DNA of 64,000 nt from Caprimulgus europaeus. Lineage: Eukaryota > Chordata > Aves > Caprimulgiformes > Caprimulgidae. The position numbers and the translations under genes were made by a program. The stretch is from assembly GCA_907165065.1 (NCBI GenBank), contig OU015528.1, positions 45,623,515-45,687,514 of the forward strand. Direction: 5' to 3'. How positions within the stretch are numbered: the first letter of the stretch is position 1; every line of letters starts with the position of its first letter. Below, in pieces: positions 51,089 to 64,000 of this stretch. Below the pieces are notes generated by a model that did not search any database, was not told where the DNA came from, and saw only the letters and a program-made list of their open reading frames with translations.

Positions 51089-54000
51089 GTAAGCGGCCTG
51101 TCCCCCGCGCCGCGGGGCAGGAGCGGCTGCCCCTGGCCTAGTGGCATTGCACGGGTGAGCAGGGCCCGCTGGCTCCGCAGGGGCCGGAGGCGGCGGTCTC
51201 ACGTCCTGGGAGCCCGGCGCTGAGGGGTGGAGGGGAAAAAGGGCTGCCCTGGAGGCGCGATCGTTGCGTGAGCAGGGCTCGGCGGGGACCGCTGAGCTGC
51301 CCGAGCCGGCGGATGGCGGGTCACCAGCCCGCGACGCTGCTTGCAGTCGCTCGGCTCTGGCCGCGGCCGCCGCCCGCCCCAGGCAGGCTCCTTCCCGGCT
51401 GCCCTGCGGAGCTGTGAGCCAGTCACCGTTCCTGCGGGCAGAGGGAGGGAGGGGATTCCCTGCGCGCCGCTGGCGGGGGTTGCTCGGCGGAGCGGTGCGA
51501 ATCCGGTCTCGCTGTCAGTAACAGTCTGTACTTCGTCTGGGAGGGGTGGCCCGCCAGAGGCAGTCCTGGGGTTTGTGCGGCGAATAGGTTCCGTTTCTCC
51601 TGTCAGCAGACGACAAACAGATCCCCGTGCAGAGATCTCGTTCCCGGAGTTTTTGGTAGGGTTTCAGTTGCATTTCGGTACTGAAATGCTGAAAAAAAAT
51701 AATGAAGGTGACTTGCTGTCAGGGCAGCTACACCATGCACAGTGCATCATTGCATTTGATCCTCCTGTTTTGGTAACAAATGCAAAAGCTTGTCTGTTGC
51801 ACGCAAAACATTGGGGTTTTGTTGTTCTAGTTGGTTGATTTGTTTGTTTTTTCTGAGACTTGGTTGTTTTAGCACCTATTTCTTCTGTGAATTCATTGTT
51901 ATTTGGGTCAGATGGATAGGATGGAATTTTGGATTGGGTGGCATGAAGTACCCATGCACCTGCCTACTGCCTTGGTTGGTAAAAGGGAATCCCAGCTTGT
52001 TACAGGTAAAAATTCTGGGAGACTATATGGTGCACTGCTCTACAGTGTGCACCTGTATCCATACATCAGATGAAACTATTAATTAGTTTAAGGATAAATT
52101 AATATTTTCAAATCATACAGTTGTTTTTCATGAGTGAGAATTAAAGAGTGGCGAGTAATCTTTGTTTTTTATTTACTTTATTTCAACATTTTGATTGTTT
52201 TGCCTCATTTCTTATTGCTCTGTTGGCAGTTGCTGACTACCTTGCCAAGTGATTAGGTTGTCATCATCACTGTGCTGATGTATTGTTGTTGTACATCAGC
52301 ATAAAGACCACTATTGATTGTGAGGGGAATTAATGCAAACAACACATTGACTGTCTGGGTTTCTTTTTAGGATTAGTTCCAGGTTTCATGGACTTTGTAT
52401 CAGTGACATTAATATTACCTATTAAATTCAAACAGAAAGAAATTGAAGTTCTTAAACATTGATTATACGTCCTGTGTTGCTTGTCTGTACACTGTTGCTC
52501 TTAAAATCTTGCACTTTTCTCATTTATTACCTTTTAACTTGAAATGTAAGTTTCATTGCGGGTGACTGACTTGCTTTATTGTCCCATGGTTGTTAATTTT
52601 CCTATAAATAGTAGTACAACCTTAAAAAAGCTGAAGAAAACAGTTTTTATGCAGTTAAGAACTAAAGTTGTGTATTTCAGATATGATTAATGTCATCATG
52701 GTTTGTGGTGTTATAGGTACTACCCAAAATAGATACGTTTTTTTGGCATGGGTTTTCTAGGCACATTGTTCCTGTTGACATATGCTGAGTTTTTACTGAA
52801 GTTGGTAATAATCATTTTTATAAAACAAAAGAAATATGCAATTTTAGATTGCAGTTCAAATGTTGACATGACGATTTCTGCAAATTTATAGTCTTAGATG
52901 GACATACACTTAAAACTCAAGCTGCTTATTGGGAAGTAAGTTTCTCAGTACTCCTTACGCAGTAGCTAAATTAAACAGTAGTTTGCATACCTCTCAGCCT
53001 GGAGAGGAACAGGTTGGACAGGGCCTATCAGGCTTGGTTTTTTTAAATCCTAACCCTTCAGACACTGGAATGCTGTTAATATTCTCACCTAGTGGCTTTT
53101 CCAGGCTTCTCACTGCAGTTAGTCACCCACAGCAGCAAGCACTTCTGCTCTAATCAATCCTACACCGTTTTTCCACCACCTGTATAGAGAAGCTTCCTTT
53201 CCAATTTGTCCAAAGGAATTTGAACATGCGTGTGCACATGCATTTTCTTCATACTAGCTCTGCAATTAATTTTGCAAAGTGTCTCTAGTTTTGAGGATTG
53301 TATTGTGTTGATACTAGAGAAGGTTTGATGGCTGAAACTGAATGAAACAATGTAAAAGCACAAGATTTAAAAACAAATAAGTTAGATTTGTGGTTATCTT
53401 AAACTCATTAGAATTGATTTTATAGTCCTTTAGCATATAGAGTTTGCCTGGTGGAATAGCTGCAGAATAAAATCTCTGAGAGCTGGAAATACTTATCACT
53501 CCTATTCAGAATATTCCACGATTGTTGTTTCTACCTATTTATCAGATTAATGAAGAAATCCTTTATACAGGGATATTAGCTAATGTCTAATAGCTGTTTC
53601 ATCTTGGGCTGCACAGTTAAGAATTGCATGCATTTTTCCATAGAAAATTCATAAAGTAAAATTAATATTTTGTAATAAAAAGTCATATATTGTAATAAAA
53701 TTACTTAATAAAGGAATTCCATGTTATCAACAAAACACTTAATGCATACCAAGCAAGTACATAATTCTTCTTAAGATTATTTCATTGTATTCAGCCTCAG
53801 CTTCTCATCTCTAAAACTCACAGTCCTCATAATTAAGACCAACTCCACTCTGAATGTGCTTGCAGTCATATCTGGTTCTGCTCCTGAGCAATCCTGAGTA
53901 GTTGAAGCCATAACTACTATTTCTGATTTTAAAGTTGAGTATTCAGGATGTGTGCAGCTGGATACTTGTTTGGTTTTGGGATTTTTTTTGTATTTTCTTA

Positions 54001-56058
54001 AAACTCCTAGTTTCATTCTCCATTCAGTAGCACAAAGTTGTGTCACTCGGCAGACATGGAAATTGGAGAAATATCTATGGAGCTGCTGCATTAGTGTATT
54101 CTACATTTCACTGTGGAAAAGTACTGAAAATGGGATAACGACAGTCAAGATAGAGCAGCTTAGCTGTGTTGCTTCCAGCACTGTGCTAGAGTTTGCTTAG
54201 AGCTATGTTTATTGTTATACATATCTACACTGGAGTGAATTGTTCAGTAACTCATATAACTTTTTAAGAAGTTTTGTTTAGTATGTTTATTACTTTTAGA
54301 AAACAAGTCTATCTTTCCAATTTAATCCTAATCAGTTTGTCCTGATTTCTAATGGAATCAGATTGATAGTACCAGGAGGAGATGTGCATGTCCAAATAAT
54401 TTAGTATGATTGATTTCATTCAAGTTTGACTGAGATATACAGATGTCAAAAATAAGTTGCTGTGAAGAAAAATAAGAGCTGTGAAAAGGAAACAAACTCC
54501 ATCTGTGCCTTGAATGTGGATAAAGCTGTGGCATAAATGGATATATTAATAGACACCAAATAATCTATGTAGACCAGATTGTTGGCTTATAAATGTATAT
54601 AAGACAATGGGAAGAGCTTTAATTCATACAAGCAAGCACCTCACATCAGATCAGAAGGATATTTGGGCTGATTAGTCTCAGTGCTCAGTAGATTATTTGT
54701 TAGTGCCTTCTGCTTCTTTTGTCCTTGTTACCATGACTTGACAAACATCATCTTTATCACAACAGAATCTTGTATTCTCTATTTGAATAGGAGTGACATC
54801 CTCTACTTTTCATATAAGTAGTTTTACACAAATTATATGCCAGTGAGTTGAGTATATGGCAGTTAAGGCCATAAACTAAAATAGTATTCCTGCAGATTTT
54901 ACTACATTTGCTGATGTGCTGTTTTAGGTTTATTTTACTGTAGGTTGAAGAAATTAGTACACTTTACACCTTACTTGAAAGAGAGTATGAAGAAAGATCT
55001 TTAAATATTACGTTTGAATATACTACATAATACTGATTCTTCTTGCATTCTCTCCCCATCTTTGCTCACACTGATAAGGAAGATGAATGTCTGTCTCTGT
55101 TTTTCACTGTTTCTTTCCTGTCTTCATTCTTTCTTGTGTATCCATTATCAGAGAGACAATTGTATAAATGGGACATAAGATCCAGAACTTCTATCTGGCA
55201 GGCTAGGCAAGTCTTTTTCAGAAATTACAATTTCTGAAACTGTGGAATTATACAGTACAGGGGAAGATGAACTAAATTAGAAGCTGCCACAGTCTTTTAG
55301 CTCTTGAATTTGCAAGACGATGTGAAAAACTTCCTTGTACAGTGTTGTTAAAATAAAGCATAAAAAGATAATATCTTGTTTCCTTCACCTGCAGCAACTG
55401 ATTAATACTTAAGCTCATTAATACTTAGATGATGCAAATAGTAATGTCAGCAATCTGATGGGTAAAATACTGAATTTTGAGCTTGTATTTTGACAGACAC
55501 AGTGTAGGAAAGAACACTTTTTACTTGTCTTCTGTATAATACTTATGTGTTCTTTTACTGGTCTGGGATCTTAAGCAATCTTTCCCTTCAGAAAATGTGT
55601 AGTTCCATGAGCACTGAAATTAAAGAAGTCTGTTTACCATCTGATTTGGTTTTCTTTGTTGATTCATATTGATATATAAAGTGTGAACCTTTCCCTTCAT
55701 GGCAGCAGTTTGTAGATTCTCTGCTTTATTCAATTACCTGTTTTCAAGAAATGGTTGAATTTCTGAGTCCTTAATTGCTTTGTTAGGTCTAATGAAGAAT
55801 GATCAAGAGATGCAGAAGTTTTTGAGGAGGAGTAGAAACAATGATATACAATCCCCAGGCACGCACACACAGATATTTGTATGCAGTCTGGATATGTATA
55901 ACTGCAAAGTCCTGGAAGTTATAGTTCAGTTTATATAATTCATTCTTTTTGTGGGTTACTCCTGTATCCTATTTGATACTTAGTTAGATGTTAGTTTTTA
56001 ACGGGTGTCTTATATTAACAGAATTTGTAAGAGGTCTGTTTTTTTCTTGTTTTCATAG
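51089..56058 (+). other. SCYL2: SCYL2 intron 1
   Basis: The first 450 bp is CpG-rich shoulder, then AT-rich sequence to the acceptor TTTTCATAG. No repeat family, RNA gene or exon recognised. Confidence 0.6.
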
Positions 56059-56263
56059 GGTAATACGTTGATGCACAGTTGAGACAATGGAGTCCATGCT
56101 GAATAAGTTGAAGAGTACCGTTACAAAGGTAACGGCTGATGTCACCAGCGCAGTCATGGGAAATCCTGTTACCAGGGAATTTGATGTTGGCCGTCATATT
56201 GCCAGTGGTGGTAATGGTCTTGCTTGGAAGATATTTAATGGAACTAAAAAATCAACAAAACAG
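56059..56263 (+). CDS. SCYL2: SCYL2 first coding exon
   Basis: The acceptor TTTTCATAG precedes 28 nt of 5' UTR and the ATG at 56087. Fifty-nine codons follow to CAG|GTGGGT, leaving phase 0. The sequence MESMLNKLKSTVTKVTADVT, then REFDVGRHIASGGNGLAWKI, is the SCYL2 N-terminus. SCYL2 (CVAK104) is a pseudokinase of clathrin-coated vesicles that binds clathrin and AP2 and acts between the trans-Golgi and endosomes. Residues 35-48 correspond to the nucleotide loop. The 5' UTR part holds a tiny uORF (ATG CAC AGT TGA, 56071-56082) four bases before the start. Only the first 112 residues of the protein fall in this window. Confidence 0.95.
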
Positions 56264-59200
56264 GTGGGTTGTCAAGTAAAGACCTAAGTTTATAAGCATT
56301 AGATAACAGACTGATAGGTAGCATCTGATAAGTGGCATTTAAAAACCAAATCCGACTGCGCAGACTAATGCTAAGGGTAGTACTTTAAGTAAAATAAAAC
56401 CAAGAACATTAATCTTCTCAGCTACATAGGTGATAGCTGCTTTTAGCCTTTCACTGCTGGAGAAAGAAGTGGTTCTGCATTCATAGCATACAATTCAAGA
56501 CCAAGATCAAGAATTACTCTGAGTTAAAACTGATCTGACAAGAATGAAGAAGTGTGTTTTAACATTAATTGGTTCCCTAGTTTGCAAAAAAGTTTGTAGC
56601 TTTTTTTGGCAGCAGTACTGGCTTTTTACAGTTTAAAATAATCATGAGACTGTAGTTTTTTGTTCAGCTGCCATACAGAAGTTGAGGGGTTAGAAATATT
56701 AAGTCATGAGACACAGTAACAGGAAGGCATGGGATAGAAGAGGAGGTTGTGGAGGAAGTGAGTTGTGTCTTCCCTGTGCTGCTTTCGTGTCAGTATTGTT
56801 CCCTTTTAGTTTCCTTAAAGTATTAGGGTATAAAGCACTAGTATATACACTGTTGACTCACTTGAAGTCACATGTGTGAATGAAAGTGGGAGTGTGACTT
56901 TGGAAGAAGGTTTGTCAGAAACAGAGTTTAGGAACTGCTATTATAGAAAATTATTTTGTTGTACAAATGTGAAATACCTTTTTTCAAACTTGGAGAGAAA
57001 GTAGAATTTTCAGTGAGTAAATAGAAGAGTTAGTAAGTTGCAGCCTTCGGTTAAACTTGATGCTGAAGTGCTGTGAAGTCACTTAGGCAATGAATCAGCT
57101 TGCTACAGATGTACTTTGGAAAACATATATGCAATCTATTAGATGGTAGGAAAATAAAGTGTAGCAAACAGAGAAGAATTATACTAAGCAGAATAAGTAA
57201 TCTGTGGAGAAAGTGTGATCTGATTATGGCAGCATCTGAATAATGTTAAGTGGGCACTTTTGCCATATTGTCAAATATCTATTTAGCTGTTGCAGAACTC
57301 TATGTCTAGTATTTACTGAATTTACCAAATGTACCAAACGGGGTTTTTTTTTTTTTGGTTTTATTCAACTATGCAAAGAAGTGATAACACTGAAAGTTTG
57401 GTAGTTTTGATAAGTTTTATACAAGCTCTGTGCCCAGTAAGCATTTGAGCAGGTGTAGCTTTTAGGGTCTGGAGAGTTGTCGCAAGTTTCTGTCACTGTG
57501 TTGTAGCAAGTTTCTTTTGCTGCCTAATTGACAGAATGTATGTAACTTTGTTCCTGTAGATCATGTTTTTCAAGTTTTGAATGGGTGTTCTAACCACTGA
57601 CTTTGCAGAGTTTTAGTTCAGGTGTTACCGCATGTGATCCTGCAGTATCTTCGTAAACCCTCACAAACACCTGTACATTTGTACACCATTATTAGTCATT
57701 AAAAATACAGCAGTAGTTGTACTGCAGGGAGTTTCAGTTGGCTGGTGATTTGACATGCAATTACCATTCTGTATTAATATTACCAGTTAGGTAACATCAT
57801 GTCAACATTCAGTTTGCCTTTGCAAAGTAAAACTTTTCTGCTTAGAAGGTGCAATCATAAGCAAATAGATAGGGTATGGTCACTTAATGTTCTTGTTGGC
57901 CACTCAGTCGTAAAAGCTAGCAGAATTAAGGAGGTAAAGGTTTGTGCTTCTAAACTACTGTAGTCATGTTTAATTTCTATTGTGGTAGTACTAAATATAG
58001 TAATGCTAGGTAAGTCAACTTTCTGTTGTTTTGGCTGTGCATACAGTAGCTTTGAAATTAAAGCTTCCTACTATTCAAATTTTAAAGGCTAATTTATTTA
58101 AAAACTGAAATAGTTGCATTGTATACCTTATGATTGAAACAATTGATAGGAAAGTATGTTTATAAAAAAACATTGGCAAACTTCTAAAAATAAAAACCCT
58201 GAAAGCTTGAGGAAATTTTTTTTCTGGCAAAAGACCAGAGTAATACTGGAATGCTTCTAGTATTTTAGTTCAGAGACTATTTTGCTTTGCATAGTGGGAG
58301 GCTTTGGTAAAACATTATGTATTTGCATATTGAGTTAAGTTTGATTATTCATTTAAGAAATGAATGAGTGCATATGGGTAAAACAAAGAACAAAAATGAC
58401 AGGGAAAGCAAACATAAAATTTCTAAAATCAAGCACTCTGACTGCTACCTTAAAATTTCCTTTGCTTTTATGTTCATGGCTTAGTCTTTAACATGATTAC
58501 ATTTAACTTGTTTTCCATGAGAGGACTACATCATTCAGTTCACAGGAGAGATGGTGAACTTCAGTTATTAAATATTTTGTGGTTTGTTTGGTTGTTTTTT
58601 TTTCTTTTTTCTTCCTTATTGTTCTGTGCTTGTGCTCTGGCATTATTACTCCACAGTATTCAAAATATCATTGAAAAAAGAAGGATTTAAGTTTCTGTAG
58701 CATTCATCACTATAGTGCTTGAATGTTTTACAGGTATTGTTAACATGCTTTGTCAGTATGCATTAAGATGACTAGGAAGAGATATTGCTATTCCATTATC
58801 CACAGCTTTTAGTCTTTAATTGAAAAATACTTTCTAGTTTTGTTGGTATCTTCCAACCCACAAACACAGTGTGTTTCTGAATTCTTGCCTTCCTCTTAGG
58901 GGCAGGAGAGAAAGCATGACATCCCTTCTTTGCTTGGTTGCTTTTTTCTGGTTAAGGGCAGAGGATATCAGGAGCTAGAGTGGAAGTGATGGGGCAGAGC
59001 TTGCTAAGAAGCACCAATTATAGGTGTACTATCTATATATCTTTCCTTTGGTCGTGGCCTTTGTTGATGGACATCAGCAGTACTTCTTTTTCTTTGCATG
59101 AGAATAGAGAAGGACTTGCTTTTAATTTTGACTACCTGCTTTCTTAAGGTCCGAGAATTATTTTTCTCTCTCTTTTTCCCCTTTCCCCCCTTCCCTCCAT

Positions 59201-59377
59201 TCTTGGTTTGTTTTTTTTTTTAGCAGTTGTATTGTCTACGATAGGAACAAGATTTTTACCTTCTCTTTGGTTTATAAGGTATTTATGTAGACACTTGTTT
59301 TAAACCGTCAGTGTGCATTTCAAACTGGTGTGTGTTTCATAAGGAATACAGGATTGCAAATGGACTTGGAGGGTGTA

Positions 59378-59940
59378 GTGAGTTGACCCCAACCAGCAAC
59401 TAAGCACCCACACAACTACTCACTCACTTTTCCACCCCAGCAGGATGGGGACAGAAAATAGGAAGAAGAAAAGCAGGGAAACTCCCAGGTTAAGGTCCAG
59501 ACAGTTTAACAGGTGAAAGAAGAGGGGGGGAAAAAACAAACAAAGCAAATGAAATTGCTTGCCACATCCCACAGGCAGACAGATACTCAGCTTCTCTCCA
59601 AACAGCAACCACTTTGAAAGCCAGAATCCCCTCCTTACTTTACCCTACTTTTAATCAATAAGCATGATGTTATATAAGGAATAGCCTTTTGGCCAGTTTG
59701 GGTTACCTGTCCCATCCATGTCCCATCTCAATCTCCTGCCTACCTGCAGCCTACACACTGTAGGGGCAGTGTGGGAAAAAGAGAAAGCCTTGACCCTGTC
59801 AGGGACGGTTGAGGAACAGTGAAAACACTGGTGTGTTATCAACACTGTTTTAGCCACAAATCTAAAACACAGCATGGTATGGGTCGCTATGAAGAAAGTA
59901 AATTTCATCTCAACCAGACCCAGAACAATAGAGGACTGCC
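59378..59940 (+). mobile_element. Solo LTR, avian endogenous retrovirus type
   Basis: The 5' part reads GTTGACCCCAACCAGCAACT, then ACTCACTCACTTTTCCACCC. A GACAGTTTAACAGGTGAAAG segment, an ATGATGTTATATAAGGAATA promoter-like segment and a CTGTTTTAGCCACAAATCTA segment follow. It ends near AACCAGACCCAGAACA. The order matches a well-known avian ERV LTR and parallels the copy at 32735-33352. Non-coding, with no adjacent retroviral genes. Confidence 0.75.
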
Positions 59941-61074
59941 CAAAGAAGCTGGAAAAAGGAAATAGGGGCATTGGTTATTAAAACTAAAAGGATATAAAAC
60001 CTTTATGAAGGGATATATTAGTGAATACCAGTTCTTTGAGACAACTTTCTGCAAGATTCCACTGAAATACGCAAGCACAATCAAAGAGAACTGATTTACA
60101 CTTTTCTGTTCAGTGTCTAAAAGTGTTCTAGATGAGTTAATATGATTATAGCCCAGTTAAACCATATCTTGTGTCTTGCATATTGTGGACAATGCTTACT
60201 CCTGTTTGCACAGGTGACGTTTAATTCCTTGGCAAAGCACTGTAGAACTTAAACACTGATCTTTTCAGTGGGTCATTTGAAAAATTCTAAATTCTTAGCA
60301 GTAACAACAGATGTTTCCTTGAAAGTCTTAATCCTGGTAAATACTTAGATGGCACACATCATAACATACAGCTGTCTCAATGTAATCATTGAGCTTAACT
60401 TAACCACTTTGAAGTAAAGCACTTAGCTTAAATATGTGGGAAGTGAGACAGAAGGTGTGAACTAGCTCATGCTTGTGAACAGAACTGAGACTTAAACCTG
60501 TATCTCTCGAGGGGCTAGTCCCCTGTGTACTTTTCATACTTCCTAAATAGCATAGCACTATCAGTATACTGTGTTGAGACAAGAGCATGTTGAGCAAGGT
60601 GTGTTGTATACTTATCACATAATGAATTAAAATTTGTGTTGTTAAAGATAAGGGTTGTTTTTTCTCTGCTTTTTAATTTTCTTTGTGGAGGGCAGTCATA
60701 TTTATTTTAGGTTTTTTGTGTTACATTTATTTTTATATCACAAAGTTGGAATTATGACACAACTGCAGCATTAAATAACAAGTAGTCATCTGCAGGAGGC
60801 AGCTATGCTTGAAGTTTAAAAAACAAGCTTCCCTAGAGCTTTCTGTGGAAAGAAGTAGTAACTATGTAAGCCTTTACAGGCTTTCATCTCATTTAGTGTC
60901 CATGATAGTAATTAGAGGAAATGGAACCTCTACTGGCTACAATCAGTAGCCCTCCTTTTTGGAGTTGAATATCAGTTCTTGTAAAACAGTTGGAAAACAG
61001 AAATAATGTGTTCATAGTCAAAATTTGACAGGGTTATTTGGTTCCTGCAGCATAAAACCATGATCACTTTTAAA

Positions 61075-61548
61075 ACTGCTTGAGAGAGTCCAGCGCAGAG
61101 CCACCAAGATGATTAAGGGAGTGGAGCATCTCCCTTACGAGGAATGGCTGAGGGAGCTGGGTCTCTTTAGCTTGGAGAAGAGGAGACTCAAGGATGACCT
61201 TATTAATATTTATAAATATTTGAAGGGTAAGTGTCAGGAGGATGGGGCCAGGCTCTTCGCAGTGGTGTCCAATGATAGGACAAGGGGCAATGGGTGTGAG
61301 CTGGAACACAGGAGGTTCCGCTTAAATTTGAGGGGGAACTTCTTTACTGTGAGGGTGACAGAGCACTGGAACAGGCTGCCCAGAGAGGTTGTGGAGTCTC
61401 CTTCTCTGGAGACATTCAAAACCCGCTTGGATGCCTTCCTGTGTGATCTCATCTAGGTGTTCCTGCTCTGGCAGGAGGATTGGACTCGATGATCTTTTGA
61501 GGTCCCTTCCAATCCCTGACATTTTGTGATTCTGTGTGATTCTGTAAT
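61075..61548 (+). mobile_element. CR1 LINE 3' fragment in SCYL2 intron 2
   Basis: Starts abruptly at the CTTGAGAGAGTCCAGCGCAG block and runs through [20 protein letters not shown] and the 3' UTR to GATTCTGTGTGATTCTG at about 61528-61544. About 90 codons remain open. It is very similar to the 3' end of the long CR1 at 28850-29303, so both are from one subfamily. Confidence 0.9.
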
Positions 61549-63391
61549 TTTTGTGCATTGAGTGTGTGTTCTGTGGCCCGTGACTCGGCTCTCTCTTCAT
61601 CCTTCTGTACGATATCTGGTGACTTATGAGGGTTAAAGTATTGTACTATTCATATGGCATTCTGCATATAAAAATCAATGTTGATTATGGAATTGAATTT
61701 CAGAATGTTGTATTTTGAATTATTATCAAAATACATTTAACATTTTAGTGTCTGTGAGCAGAAGTGGCTGTATGCTTTATTGTATCAGACATATTACATG
61801 AAAATTATGGTATTGAAAGCAGGTGGTCACACAGCTCAAACTATTTTGATTCTTGACACTCCACAATAACTGATTTTACAAAATCAATGTGATAGCAATC
61901 ATTTTCATACCTAGAATACTACAATTTCATACACATAGTTAAATGTGGGCTGATTTTGGATATGTAAAAATTCTGTCAAACTTCAAACAAACCATGCAGG
62001 ATTGCAGCAAGCACCAAGAGAACTTACTTATAGCTATCATAAAATATTCAATCCATAGCTGAGGTCCCATGTCGTTCAATTCAAATATCCACTTTCTGAT
62101 TCTTTTGACTTGTCATTAAACAGATGTGCTTTCAGAAGTGTTATATTAGTTTGAAATTTTGTTATTAGTTATGTACTGCTCAACACATTCACATTTTGTA
62201 CTCAAAAATGTTTTTTTTATAAATAGTGGGTATGGTATATGTCTTCCATCCACTGTCATTGGTTCCTCCCCGCCTTGTGTCAATATTAATGTTTGATCCA
62301 TCACACTTAAGATGTGATGGAGCAGATATGGATAGAAGTAGGAAAAGTGTATTTGAGTTAATTATGGATGTTCACCTGCTAATGGCTTAATTAAATAGGT
62401 ACCAGTTAAAAAATGTAAGTAAATTTTTTTGTGTATTGGACTGAAATTATTTTTTATATAGCTTATATCTAGAAGTCTTTTTTTAAAAAAATCAATAATG
62501 TAACTGTTCCTGTGAGATTTTAATTAGAATAATGGGTATGTAATGTGCAGAAGAGCATAGACTTCCTATATTTTCATCTTATTTTCTGCTGGTTTCTAAC
62601 CTTGATTATTATTCATAATGCTGTTGTAGGAGTATAAGAAAGTCTCTATTTCATGATAAGGTTTTTAATTCCTTTTTCCTTCAATTGATTTATTTCTCTT
62701 TAATGGCTTCCAAAACGGTGATGTAATCTGATTTTTTATTTCACATCCACCTCTGTAATTTCAAAGTCTCACATAAATTTCTTAATTTTCTCCCACTCTA
62801 TTTGAAGAGATTGCTTGGAAGAACTATTTTCTCCATTTTAACATGTACCACATTTCTGGGACTTCTTTTTACACGTTTAAGGATGAAAAAAATTCCTAAT
62901 GTTTTATCATGCAAATGGTCTAATGAGATAAATTGATTACTGCTGTCAGTATAAATTATCTTTCATGAATGTCTAGTTTAATATAGATCATGGTGGAGCA
63001 GAACACTGAGACAGAGTCTGGTTTAGGAAAGCACCGCTTGATGTATTTAATGCCAAATGAATGTCTGTATGCTCAGAATATTTTAATTGTTCATAGATTA
63101 TATAAATGCTTTCATCTACTTAAAAGCAATCTGATTTCTGTCCTATGGATCTTGTGCTTTGTCACTGTGTAAGCAGTGGTTGTAGTTTATGTATATATAC
63201 AGTGACCTGTGTGATTATGACTAGGACAAAGTAATGACAATATGTATATATACATATACATTAAAATACTTATTGCATTGGTGAGATTGTACAGTTGATT
63301 CAAAAAATGTGTGTGTGTGTGTATGTAATTGTGCACAGGCTTGTTTTTTGGCTGTGTTATGTACTGAGTGAATGTTGTTGCTTATTTCTAG

Positions 63392-63549
63392 GAAGTGGCT
63401 GTTTTTGTCTTTGATAAGAAGCTGATAGACAAGTATCAAAAATTTGAAAAGGATCAGATTATTGATTCTTTAAAACGAGGTGTTCAACAGCTAACCAGGC
63501 TTCGACACCCTCGACTACTTACTGTTCAACATCCATTGGAAGAATCCAG
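63392..63549 (+). CDS. SCYL2: SCYL2 second coding exon
   Basis: The acceptor TTATTTCTAG is followed by 158 nt encoding EVAVFVFDKKLIDKYQKFEK, then DQIIDSLKRGVQQLTRLRHP, ending EES with a split Arg codon (AG|GTAAGC, phase 2). It joins the previous exon in frame. The segment VAVF occupies the place of the kinase VAIK motif with Phe instead of Lys, in line with SCYL2 being a pseudokinase (inference). The rest of the gene is to the right of the window. Confidence 0.95.
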
Positions 63550-64000
63550 GTAAGCTGTGGCGAAGTTGAGAACAGGCTTTCTTAAGCGTTGTTTTGGTTT
63601 TGGACATAAAATATCTGGAACATTCAACACGCACATCTGATGAGATTCAAGTTTACTGCATTTACTCATGTGAGAATGGTATCCACTCTGCCAGATTTTT
63701 TTTTCCCCCAAGCCAGAGGATGCATTTCTATTGTGAATCTAGAGAATCTAATTAATAATCTATTGCATGATCTTAGTCCAGTTGCAGTTATAAGGCTACA
63801 CATGACCCTTACAGCATGAAAATTTGGTAGTTCCATTAATTTAACTTTTAAAGAACTCTCTTAAAAATTGTTTTCTTTCAATAGGTTGTTCATAAATTTG
63901 TTCCATTTATGAGACATATATACTTAGTGTACATGAGATTGGAGAAATTTGGTAAATTGTACGTGTTGTGGCCACATATGTGTTTAAAAGGTCCTCAAAT
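63550..64000 (+). other. SCYL2: SCYL2 intron 3 (partial)
   Basis: AT-rich intronic sequence running out of the window; nothing recognised. Confidence 0.7.

Larger units (their letters stand above)
56264..63391 (+). other. SCYL2: SCYL2 intron 2
   Basis: A 7.1-kb intron holding one solo LTR (59378-59940) and one CR1 3' piece (61075-61548). Poly-T tracts near 57340 and 59210, and a short (GT)n at about 63308-63321. No additional exon recognised. Confidence 0.7.

Noticed and set aside
52929-53153. Possible CR1 remnant (CTCAGCCTGGAGAGGAACAG)
   Set aside because: Only a few words resemble CR1 and the order of blocks is not kept.

Overview
This window is vertebrate nuclear DNA, most likely from a bird. 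The evidence is the spliced GT-AG gene structure, many CR1 LINE copies ending in the avian ATTCTGTGATTCTATGAT-type tail, two solo LTRs of an avian ERV type, compact introns, and the gene order BLTP3B - ACTR6 - DEPDC4 - SCYL2, which matches human 12q23 from memory. The bird order cannot be fixed from sequence. There is no prokaryotic system, CRISPR array, tRNA or rRNA gene that I can see.

Layout. (1) 1-14,914, minus strand: only coding exon 1 of BLTP3B (UHRF1BP1L/SHIP164) is recognisable, at 14,871-14,914 in a CpG island. Two phase-compatible minus-strand exons at 7,351-7,497 and 99-418 lie downstream of it, but I cannot match them to BLTP3B or any other family. (2) 14.9-19.4 kb: spacer with two CR1 pieces, leading to the ACTR6 CpG-island promoter. 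(3) 19,474-31,447, plus strand: complete ACTR6, 11 coding exons and 396 codons. Intron 2 carries an antisense CR1 and intron 8 a long degenerate CR1 with endonuclease and reverse transcriptase remains. (4) 31.4-36.8 kb: convergent spacer with a solo LTR and a CR1 scrap. (5) 36,812-50,834, minus strand: complete DEPDC4, nine coding exons and 532 codons, each junction checked by phase. This is clearly longer than the human protein as I remember it (about 294 aa). (6) About 50.3-51.6 kb: CpG island serving DEPDC4 leftwards and SCYL2 rightwards. (7) SCYL2, plus strand: non-coding exon 1 ending at 51,088, first coding exon at 56,059-56,263, next exon at 63,392-63,549; the rest lies beyond the window.

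The four named genes are unrelated housekeeping-type loci: lipid transfer at endosomes, the H2A.Z-depositing SRCAP complex, a DEP-domain protein, and a clathrin-associated pseudokinase. They share divergent or CpG-island promoters rather than a pathway. The most interesting items are the unidentified minus-strand exons inside or downstream of BLTP3B intron 1, the long DEPDC4 form, and a pair of similar CR1 copies in direct orientation flanking most of ACTR6.
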